Shown here: positions 49,679 through 56,253 of the stretch, piece by piece
Layout of the letters: each line of letters starts with the position of its first letter
Numbering within the stretch: the first letter of the stretch is position 1
Source of the DNA: Candidatus Hydrogenedentota bacterium
GTDB lineage: Bacteria; Hydrogenedentota; Hydrogenedentia; Hydrogenedentales; CAITNO01
DNA: 56,253 bases
Direction: 5' to 3'
NCBI GenBank assembly: GCA_012730105.1
Contig: JAAYBJ010000053.1
Span: 1 to 56,253 of the forward strand
Notes under the pieces: generated by a model
The model's database searches: none
The model's input: only the letters and a program-made list of their open reading frames with translations
What the model was told of the DNA's origin: nothing
Made by a program: the position numbers and the translations under genes

Positions 49679-51556
49679 TTATGGCCGTTCAGCTTTGTTC
49701 TCGGAATGGGCGACCCGGGCGCGTTTTGACAGCAACAGGATATCCCTGAGATCTTCTTCATCCCGTGCCTTCAGCCACCGCTCGTTGAATCCCGGCTCTT
49801 CGACGATATGGGCGATGGCCATCAGGGCTTTCAGGTGGAAATTGCGTTCGTCCCGGGATCCGGCCAGCACGAAGGCGGAGGTCACCGGCTCTTCATGGCC
49901 GGGGAACATAATGCCCGGCACGCAACGCACGAGCACCATGTTAAATAAATGCTCCCCCTCGATAATGATGTGCGGAACGGCCAGTCCCGGCTTCAGAACG
50001 GTGCTGCTTTCTTCTTCACGCGTCATAAAGCGCCTGAAAAGCGTGTCCGCCGGCAACCCCTGCCTAGCCATAACGGTTTCGGCGATTTTTCGGAACAGCG
50101 ACTCCGCATCCAGGGGCTGGTCCAGATCCAATACGATGCATTCCTTGACCACCTGGTCAAAATGGTCCTGTTCCACCTCGTCGCGTTCCAGGGCGATTTG
50201 CTTGAGTTCGTCTTCCAGGCCGCGGCCGAAAAACTCCCGGGAAATCATGCGCTGCACAAGCAGGATGAACGCATACTCCCGGTCTATCCTGCTGCGGACA
50301 TACACGAAATACCAGATCAGGGCGACGGCCGCAATGGCGCCGCTCATGAGCAGCGGGATGTGTCCCATTTCGATCAGGATGAAGATATAGGCGATAACCG
50401 CGGCCAGCTGCAGCCAGGGCATCAGGGGCGCTTTGAAGGTGGGCCGGTAATTGTGAATGCCGCTGTGCCTCATAATAATGACGGACAGGTTCACCAGCAC
50501 AAACATGAGCATGAGCACCGCCGAAGCCGACTTTATGAGGTTTTCGATGGACAAAAAGGCGATGGCAAGGGAGATGATGATGCCCGTGATAAGAATCGAG
50601 ACATGGGGCGTGTGGAAGCGGTTGCTTGTTCTGCCGATGCGCTCCGGAAGCAGGCCGTCCCGCGCCATGGCCATGGGCGACCGGGCCGCGGCAAGAATGC
50701 CCGCGTTGGCCGTGGTCACAAAGGCCAGAAAAGCCGCAATCTCAATGGCGATAAAGCCTAGAGAACCCAGGGTGAAGCGCGCTCCTTCGGCGAGCGGGGC
50801 CAGGCTGCCCGCCAACAGGCCGGGCGGCAAGACTCCGACAGTGACAAAAACCACCAGGACATAAAAGGCATTTACCACGCCGAACGCGATAAAGATGCCC
50901 AGGGGGATATTCCGGCCCGGGTGGCGTATCTCGCCGGAGACATTGGCAACCTTGGTCAGTCCGCCATAGGAGACAAAGACCATGCCCGTTACCGCGAAAA
51001 GACTGGCCGCGCCGTTCGGCATAAAGGGGGCGAAATGGACGGTGCGCACCTCGGAAATACTGAAGATTACGTAGGACCCCAAAATGCCGAGCAGGCCCAA
51101 AACCAGGAAGAACTGCAACCGGCCCGTGCCCTTGACGGATACCAGGTTCAAGGTGGTAAAAAACGCGCAGGCCAGAATGGCCACGGCTTTTATCGTCCAT
51201 TCATCCGCATTGGGCAGCGCCATCTGCACCAGCGTGCCCAGGCCGACCAGCGCGAAGGCCGATTTCAATCCCAGGGACACCCAGTCCGCGATGCCGGCAA
51301 AAATACCGGCATAGGGGCCCAGCGTGCGGACGATAAAGAAATAACCGCCGCCGGACTGGGGCATGGCCGACGCCAATTCAGACTGCGACAGCGCCGAAGG
51401 AAGCATCAACAGCCCCGCCAGCAGATAGGACAGGATTATGGACGGCCCCGCCATCTCAAAGGCGATGCCCGGCAGCACGAACAGGCCCGAACTGATCATC
51501 GCTCCCGCGGCGATGGCAAAAACATCAATCAGCAGCAAGTCTTTCTTCAGCGGCAT
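49679..51556 (-). CDS. APC-family permease fused to a PTS EIIA-like domain
   Basis: The product is 625 aa. Residues ~8-430 form a 12-helix amino acid permease with the APC glycine-rich first helix (AIAAGAMISSGLFVLPG) and SGGGYFFIVRTLGPYAG. A linker follows, then a PTS EIIA type-2 (fructose/nitrogen) domain at ~480-610: TREEESSTVLKPGLAVPHII with the conserved His near 529, PVTSAFVLAGSRDERNFHL and LKALMAIAHIVEEPGF. In PTS proteins that His is phosphorylated by HPr-type donors. The fusion suggests uptake controlled by phosphorelay state or acting as a sensor. AGGGA precedes the ATG. Confidence 0.88.
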   Translation of the reverse strand: MPLKKDLLLIDVFAIAAGAMISSGLFVLPGIAFEMAGPSIILSYLLAGLLMLPSALSQSELASAMPQSGGGYFFIVRTLGPYAGIFAGIADWVSLGLKSAFALVGLGTLVQMALPNADEWTIKAVAILACAFFTTLNLVSVKGTGRLQFFLVLGLLGILGSYVIFSISEVRTVHFAPFMPNGAASLFAVTGMVFVSYGGLTKVANVSGEIRHPGRNIPLGIFIAFGVVNAFYVLVVFVTVGVLPPGLLAGSLAPLAEGARFTLGSLGFIAIEIAAFLAFVTTANAGILAAARSPMAMARDGLLPERIGRTSNRFHTPHVSILITGIIISLAIAFLSIENLIKSASAVLMLMFVLVNLSVIIMRHSGIHNYRPTFKAPLMPWLQLAAVIAYIFILIEMGHIPLLMSGAIAAVALIWYFVYVRSRIDREYAFILLVQRMISREFFGRGLEDELKQIALERDEVEQDHFDQVVKECIVLDLDQPLDAESLFRKIAETVMARQGLPADTLFRRFMTREEESSTVLKPGLAVPHIIIEGEHLFNMVLVRCVPGIMFPGHEEPVTSAFVLAGSRDERNFHLKALMAIAHIVEEPGFNERWLKARDEEDLRDILLLSKRARVAHSENKAERP

Positions 51557-51820
51557 GACGGATATCCCTGTAAGGAAGACGAAACACCAACACGCAGGGT
51601 ATTCAGCCGAGAAAACGGATCATTCGTTCCATAGCCTGCACTGTCAATACGCAATCAACCTCCTTTTCTTCGCATAGCGTATCCAGAGACAAGAAAAAAG
51701 TATAAAGGATAAAACGGACACGATGCCAGTAATATCCGGCGATTACGCTTGGAAAGCCGTTATGGATTCATGATACCCTGTTCCTATACATGTTTGGACG
51801 CAACTAAAGGGGAACATAGT
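51557..51820. other. Divergent spacer
   Basis: No gene is visible between the APC-EIIA start and the tandem-repeat protein. AAGGGGAAC precedes the latter's ATG. A CATGATA near 51770 could be part of a -10, but no convincing -35 partner was found. Confidence 0.35.
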
Positions 51821-52402
51821 ATGCGATGCTTAACAGGGGTTTTTGTGATGGCGCTGCTGGCGGGCGCCGCCTCGGCGCAGACGGCCTATTCCACCCACTC
51901 GCCGGTGACCAATACCACGCGCACCCGTTTCAGCGATGGCACCACGGCCACCACCACCTGTTCGCCGGTGACCAACACCACGCGCACCCGGTATAGTGAC
52001 GGGCGTACCGCGACGACCACCTATTCGCCGGTGACCCGCACGGCACGCACCCGCTACAGTGACGGCGCCACCGCCGTCACCACCTATTCGCCCATGACCC
52101 ATACGGCGCGTACGCGCTACAACCATGGTCCGGCGGTTACCAGCCAGTATTCCCCCGTGACAAACACCTGGCGAACCAATTACAACAACGGGGCGTCTTC
52201 CACCACAACCTATTCGCCAATCACCGGTACCGCCCGCACCTCCATGTACGGCGCGTACCGCTCTCCCGGCCAGGCCGCGCTTCAGAACCGGATGATGCAG
52301 AATCAGGCGCCCTTGCTGCACCGCCAACCATGCAGTCCACCCGCGCCCCGGGGTCCCGTGGCTGTGTCACGTCCCCGCGCGGGTTACGGATATCCGCGCT
52401 GA
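51821..52402 (+). CDS. Secreted protein of 21-residue tandem repeats
   Basis: The product is 193 aa. A signal peptide (MRCLTGVFVMALLAGAASAQ) is followed by five near-identical 21-residue units and a partial sixth (residues 27 to ~140). Each starts SPVTNT, continues RTRYSDG and ends TATTTY. The units are rich in Thr, Ser, Tyr, Arg and Asn and almost free of hydrophobic core residues. The C-terminal ~50 residues are Pro/Arg/Gln-rich. ATG 51821 is chosen from the ribosome site and signal peptide over 51749. Regular polar repeats of this kind suggest a beta-solenoid, fibre or surface matrix protein. No known family is recognised. Confidence 0.78.
   Translation: MRCLTGVFVMALLAGAASAQTAYSTHSPVTNTTRTRFSDGTTATTTCSPVTNTTRTRYSDGRTATTTYSPVTRTARTRYSDGATAVTTYSPMTHTARTRYNHGPAVTSQYSPVTNTWRTNYNNGASSTTTYSPITGTARTSMYGAYRSPGQAALQNRMMQNQAPLLHRQPCSPPAPRGPVAVSRPRAGYGYPR
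51899..52213 (+). repeat. Five 63-bp tandem repeats in coding DNA
   Basis: In-frame units lie at 51899-51961, 51962-52024, 52025-52087, 52088-52150 and 52151-52213, with a decayed sixth from 52214. Units 1-3 are most alike at DNA level, suggesting recent duplication, while 4-5 have diverged. Confidence 0.75.
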
Positions 52403-52854
52403 TGCCTCTCAGGTCCATCTATGAAGAGGGATAAAATTTGAGCTAAATCAAAACATGACACCCCTCTTGGTTGCTTATACGTAAAACAGCCTAACCTGCG
52501 GTGTTGCTTCGCTCAACCACAGGATAATTTCTCGAATCCCTGTCCGAGATTCCAATGCAAACCTTATCGGGCGATAATGAATCCATTAGCCAGTGCTTGT
52601 GGGTAATGACAAGATCTGCACTTGAGAACGAGAAAAATTTTCTATAAGCAACTGAAGGGGAAAGCGCATATATAAGTCGTTGACAGATTTTGGCCCTATT
52701 GTGGCATGATATGCCTTGAACTAGGCGGATCACAGGCTTGTTCCTGTATTCGGCTTGTTTTTGAAGGCCGTTCTGATCATCACCAGGGAAGCGTAACTGG
52801 AAGGCGGGCAGTATCTGCCTTGTCCGTTTTGCTTATGACACAGGAGAAAATGTA
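52403..52854. promoter_or_regulatory. Spacer with candidate promoter for the aldolase gene
   Basis: No supported gene lies in these 452 bp. TTGACA (52680-52685) and CATGAT (52705-52710) are separated by 19 nt, longer than ideal, and stand about 145 bp ahead of the aldolase gene. AGGAG stands near 52841, before ATG 52855. An 80-codon minus-strand frame (52491-52733) was rejected. Confidence 0.35.
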
Positions 52855-53835
52855 ATGGAAGTACCAAAATTTGTGGAGGGGCCTATTGCCCCGACCTTTA
52901 CCGTGTTCCGGGAAGACGGCAGCCTTGACGATGCCGGCCAGCGGCGGCTTCTGGACTTTCTGCTGCAGCGCGGGGCGATCAGCGCGTTTTTCGTGCGCTC
53001 CGGCATGGGCCTCATGTATACCTTCAGCATGGACGACACGCGCCAGCTGGCGCGTACTGCCTGCGCCCACCTCAAGGGCGTCGCGCCGGTGCTGGTCGGC
53101 TGCAGTGGTATCTGGGACCGGAACTATGACAAACGCCCTGATCCGGATGTCTATATCGCACAGGGCGTGGAACTGGGCAACTTCGCCCTGGAATGCGGCG
53201 CGGACGGGGTGGTGTATACCATGCCCGAGGCGCTGCTCCCGGCGGAGGGCGAAACCCATCAACAGTTGATTGAGCGGTATTTTCAGACGATTTGCGCGCA
53301 GGTGCCAGGCCCGGTATTCGTGTACCAGCCGCCAGGCACGCTGAAGGAATATGAGGCCACGCCCGACACCCTGGTACGCATCGCGGCATTGGATAATTTC
53401 GTGGCGGGCAAGTTTTCCACCGCGGACGGATTCTATATGTATGAAATGATCCGGGCGATACGGGGTCAGGAATTCGCGTATATCATGGGCCATGAATGCG
53501 TGTATTATGCGGGCCTGACCCTGGGCGCGAAAGCGGTCATTGGCCAGGGCACCATGCTGAATCCGCAACTCTTCAAGGCCGCCCTGGACTGTTACCGTGC
53601 CGGCGACTGGGACGGCGTGCTGGCCGCCGAGGACGCGATTAACAGGCTGGTCCTGGGAATCGGCAAGCCGGTGGACTTTTTCAAGATGTACGCCACCGAA
53701 CAAGGCTTTGATGTGCCGCTGTATAACCGGTCTCAGAGCAGCAACCCCTACATGAGCGACAGCGTGCCCATTACCCGGGAAGAGTATGAATGTTATAAGC
53801 GCCTCTATGAAACGGAATTAAGTTCGTATTGTTGA
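52855..53835 (+). CDS. Dihydrodipicolinate synthase / N-acetylneuraminate lyase family aldolase
   Basis: The product is 326 aa. It is a class I TIM-barrel aldolase: the Schiff-base Lys is K186 in FVAGKFST and the conserved Tyr is Y157 in FVYQPPG. The N-terminal EGPIAPTFTVFREDGSLD and ALECGADGVVYTMP also fit. The GTT-type motif near the first turn is replaced by RSGMGL, so it is not an obvious DapA. Candidate substrates are sialic acids, keto-deoxy sugars or related 2-keto acids. The ATG follows ACAGGAG. The neighbouring beta-helix protein suggests carbohydrate catabolism. Confidence 0.85.
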   Translation: MEVPKFVEGPIAPTFTVFREDGSLDDAGQRRLLDFLLQRGAISAFFVRSGMGLMYTFSMDDTRQLARTACAHLKGVAPVLVGCSGIWDRNYDKRPDPDVYIAQGVELGNFALECGADGVVYTMPEALLPAEGETHQQLIERYFQTICAQVPGPVFVYQPPGTLKEYEATPDTLVRIAALDNFVAGKFSTADGFYMYEMIRAIRGQEFAYIMGHECVYYAGLTLGAKAVIGQGTMLNPQLFKAALDCYRAGDWDGVLAAEDAINRLVLGIGKPVDFFKMYATEQGFDVPLYNRSQSSNPYMSDSVPITREEYECYKRLYETELSSYC

Positions 53836-53899
53836 ACAAACCGGTGTTCCGGGGTTCATGGGAAAATCAGATCTCAAGACGCCCATATAACTCAGGATT

Positions 53900-54141
53900 G
53901 TAGGCCGGGCGAAGCGAAATCATGCATCCTGTGCCGGAACATGTATTTTTTGCCCTGCAGGCATGAGAACGTCCGAAATGAATTTGCGGTGGAGCGAAAC
54001 ACGCCTCCCTATCCCTTCGAACGTTCTTTGGCAAAGGCGGGTTTCGCTTTGATGGATGTATTTTGTGGAATCTGACCTGTTGTATCAAGTCCTGTTTAGG
54101 TTGCTGAACTGTGATATAAGGGTCCGCTCCGCCCGGCCTAC
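53900..54141. repeat. Nested inverted-repeat spacer element
   Basis: Outer arms GTAGGCCGGGCGAAGCG (53900-53916) and CGCTCCGCCCGGCCTAC (54125-54141) pair at 16 of 17 positions. Inner arms GCGAAACACGCCT (53994-54006) and AGGCGGGTTTCGC (54035-54047) pair at 12 of 13. No protein is encoded. The nested symmetry suggests a MITE-like or REP-like element, or a structured RNA leader of the following gene. Confidence 0.6.
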
Positions 54142-54216
54142 AAACATGTTTCCCGGCATAAACGGCCCTGGCCACGTCAGGCGACCTATAACCTTTTCGC
54201 AGAAAGGAATCTGCCC

Positions 54217-56253
54217 ATGTCCCGTAAAGCCACGTTCGCCCTGTTGACAGTAGCGCTGCTGGTGTTCACCCTGCCCACAGCGGCCGTCACCACGCTGTAT
54301 GTTTCTCCCGAAGGCAATGACGCCTGGTCGGGTCGACTGCAGACGCCGGACGCTTCCGGCACAGACGGTCCCCTGGCCACACCGGCCGGGGCGCGCGGCC
54401 GGGTGCGCGAACTCAAGGCGGCGGGCGGGCTGCCGGAAGGCGGTATCCGCGTGGAACTGGCGCCGGGCACGTATTTCCTGAAGGAGCCCTTCGTACTGGC
54501 GGCGGAAGACGGCGGCGCGCCGGATAAGCCCGTGGTCTATGCCGCTTCCGAAAAGGGCACGGCGGTTCTCTGCGGTGGCGCGGTGGTGGACACGTTTACG
54601 CCGGTCACCGATGCTGCCGTGCTGGACCGGCTGGATGAGGGCGCACGGCCTAATGTAATCCAAGCGGACTTAAAGGCGCTGGGCATTGCGGACTTTGGTT
54701 CGCCTGCGGGCGGCGGCATGGAACTCTATTTCCGTGGCAAGCCCATGATCCTGTCCCGGTGGCCCAATGAGGGGTTTACCGCCATTCAAACCGTGGTCGT
54801 AGAGGACGGCCATAAGATTCACGGTATCAAGGGCAGCAAGACGGGCATCTTCACCTACGAGGGCGACCGTCCGTCGCGGTGGGTCCGCGAGAAGGACGGA
54901 TGGCTGCACGGCTACTGGTTCTGGGACTGGTCGGACCAGCGCCAGAAAATCGCCGAAATCAGTCCGGAGAAATCACAGATTCGTCTTGAAGAGCCCTACC
55001 ATAATTACGGTTACCGGCCGAAGCAATGGTACTACGCGTATAACATGTTAAGCGAGATTGACCAGCCAGGTGAATGGTATGTGGACCGCGAGGCGGGCGT
55101 GCTGTACTTCTGGCCGCCGGAGCCTGTGCAGCCGGGCGATGTCCTGGTGTCCGTATTGCCCCAGATGGTCACCGCCACCGATCTCGAACACCTCACCCTG
55201 CACGGCCTGGTGCTGGATTGTTCCCGGGGCCTCATGCTGGATGTCACCGGCGGCGCGGGCGTGCGCGTGGCGGCGTGCACCTTCCGCAACGGCGGCGGTA
55301 ACGCGGTTAGCGTGTCCGGCGACAAAGCGCATACGGTGTTCGGCTGCCATATTTACCAGATGGGCGGGGGCGGCATCAGCCTCAGCGGCGGCAACCGGGA
55401 AACCCTGACGGGCGCCGGGCACCTCGCCGAAAACAATCACATCCACGATTATGGCCGGTGGTACCGCATGTACCAGGCCGGCATCCGCATGAGCGGCGTG
55501 GGCATCCGCGCCGCCTATAACCTGATCCACGACGCGCCCCATATTGGGATTATCTTCGGGGGCAACAACCACGCGATCCAGTTCAACGAAATCCATCATG
55601 TCTGCCTGGAATCCAACGATGCCGGCGCCATCTACGCCGGCCGTAACTGGACCATGCGCGGCACGGGCATCGAATACAACTACCTCCATGACATCCAGGG
55701 CTATCTCGACAAGGGCTGCGTGGGCGTGTATCTCGACGACATGTACTGCGGCACCCACATCAGGGGCAACGTGTTTTACAAGGTAACCCGTGCGGCGTTC
55801 ATCGGCGGAGGACGGGACTGCAGCGTGACCAACAATATTTTCGTGGACTGCAACCCGGCGCTGCACGTGGACGCGCGTGCCCTGGGCTGGGCCCATCAGC
55901 ATGCCGACGACTGGATCACTGAAGCGGAAACAAAAGGCACCCTGTCCGGCATCCGATACAAGGAACCACCCTATAGCGATACCTACGCGAATCTCGCGGA
56001 TATATTGGAACACGAACCCAAGGCACCAGAAGGCAATTATATCGCCCGAAATATCTGTTTGGGGGGGAAATGGGATGAGATAGAGGACAAGGCCCGGGAA
56101 TACCTGACCCTTGAAAATAATCTGGCCGACGTGGATCCCCTTTTCGTGGACCGCGAGAAGTTGGATTTCCGGCTGAAGGAAGACTCGCCCGCTTTTGCCA
56201 TCGGCTTTGAGGCGATTCCCGTGGAAAAGATCGGCCTCTTTGAGCACCCGGAC
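54217..56253 (+). CDS. Right-handed parallel beta-helix protein (DUF1565-like), 3' truncated by window end
   Basis: At least 679 codons are open to the last base, with no stop in the window. The ATG follows GAAAGGA at good spacing. A signal peptide (about 1-22, ATFALLTVALLVF core) precedes TTLYVSPEGNDAWSGRL, the usual opening of DUF1565/beta-helix proteins. LAPGTYFLKEPFVL, GNRETLTGAGHLAENNHIHD, NYLHDIQGYLDKGCVGVYLD and ADVDPLFVDREKLDFRL are typical coil turns. Aspartate-rich turns resemble polysaccharide lyases or hydrolases of this fold. It is secreted and probably acts on polysaccharide; the catalytic residues are not assignable. Confidence 0.88.
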   Translation, partial: MSRKATFALLTVALLVFTLPTAAVTTLYVSPEGNDAWSGRLQTPDASGTDGPLATPAGARGRVRELKAAGGLPEGGIRVELAPGTYFLKEPFVLAAEDGGAPDKPVVYAASEKGTAVLCGGAVVDTFTPVTDAAVLDRLDEGARPNVIQADLKALGIADFGSPAGGGMELYFRGKPMILSRWPNEGFTAIQTVVVEDGHKIHGIKGSKTGIFTYEGDRPSRWVREKDGWLHGYWFWDWSDQRQKIAEISPEKSQIRLEEPYHNYGYRPKQWYYAYNMLSEIDQPGEWYVDREAGVLYFWPPEPVQPGDVLVSVLPQMVTATDLEHLTLHGLVLDCSRGLMLDVTGGAGVRVAACTFRNGGGNAVSVSGDKAHTVFGCHIYQMGGGGISLSGGNRETLTGAGHLAENNHIHDYGRWYRMYQAGIRMSGVGIRAAYNLIHDAPHIGIIFGGNNHAIQFNEIHHVCLESNDAGAIYAGRNWTMRGTGIEYNYLHDIQGYLDKGCVGVYLDDMYCGTHIRGNVFYKVTRAAFIGGGRDCSVTNNIFVDCNPALHVDARALGWAHQHADDWITEAETKGTLSGIRYKEPPYSDTYANLADILEHEPKAPEGNYIARNICLGGKWDEIEDKAREYLTLENNLADVDPLFVDREKLDFRLKEDSPAFAIGFEAIPVEKIGLFEHPD

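Noticed and set aside
51899-52250. CRISPR array
   Set aside because: The 63-bp repeats are contiguous, in frame and coding, with no spacers.
52491-52733. An 80-codon minus-strand frame in a spacer
   Set aside because: No ribosome site, no recognisable domain, and no neighbour to support it.

Overview
This window looks like chromosomal DNA from a Gram-negative, GC-rich bacterium of an uncultivated lineage. The outer membrane is implied by an LptD homologue, several lipoproteins and heptosyltransferase-type sugar genes. Two lipoproteins carry Glu-Gly-Glu-Ala linkers, and there is a Tat-exported sulfatase, a DUF1565-like beta-helix protein and an ILEI-domain protein. This mix recalls Hydrogenedentota/Lentisphaerota-type (PVC-adjacent) genomes, but the placement is a low-confidence inference without a phylogenetic marker. 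I saw no rRNA, tRNA, CRISPR array, insertion sequence or phage genes.

Layout. 1-5.4 kb: a membrane TPR protein, a convergent Fe-S cluster protein with a winged-helix-like N-terminus, then a short surface-sugar operon (RmlC-type epimerase, SDR epimerase, GT9) behind a good sigma-70-like promoter. 5.4-6.3 kb: two small exported Cys-rich proteins, one metallothionein-like. 6.6-9.0 kb: a large PKD/carboxypeptidase-regulatory lipoprotein. 9.1-14.9 kb: a compact minus-strand operon (sugar-binding protein, GH-like protein, TetR regulator, radical SAM enzyme, GT2) ending in an intrinsic terminator. 15.3 kb: a third small exported Cys-rich protein. 15.7-24.7 kb: a minus-strand run purM-purSL-purQ-rsmE-GT4-ILEI protein-WecA/TagO-like transferase, with translational overlaps in the glycan part. 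25.3-29.3 kb: a penicillin-acylase-family hydrolase convergent with a sulfatase. 29.4-30.3 kb: structured intergenic DNA and a small EGEA-rich lipoprotein.

30.7-40.5 kb is the most unusual block. It is a type IV pilus motor and regulation cluster whose first gene fuses a PilB/MshE-type N-terminal domain to a long repetitive helical linker and a DnaA/Hda-type AAA+ domain without the DnaA DNA-binding domain. It is followed by pilB, pilT, a PilS-like kinase, a PilR-like activator and a putative lipoprotein. 40.5-46.4 kb on the minus strand: an NSS-family sodium symporter with a 41-residue partner, and a PfkB kinase-small Pro-rich protein-LptD operon. 46.9-51.6 kb: a CPA2 antiporter with a Usp-like tail, convergent with an APC permease fused to a PTS EIIA-like domain, with an inverted-repeat element between them. 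51.8 kb to the end: a secreted protein of 21-residue tandem repeats, a DHDPS/NanA-family aldolase, a nested inverted-repeat spacer, and a right-handed beta-helix protein that runs off the right edge.

The main biological suggestion is that the MshEN-DnaA fusion is an undescribed accessory ATPase of the pilus motor system, possibly a nucleotide-second-messenger-responsive one. Secondary points are the ILEI-domain membrane protein beside a polyprenyl-phosphate sugar transferase, the tandem PurS-PurS-PurL fusion, the exported metallothionein-like protein, and the GH-like protein that has lost its expected acid/base Glu.
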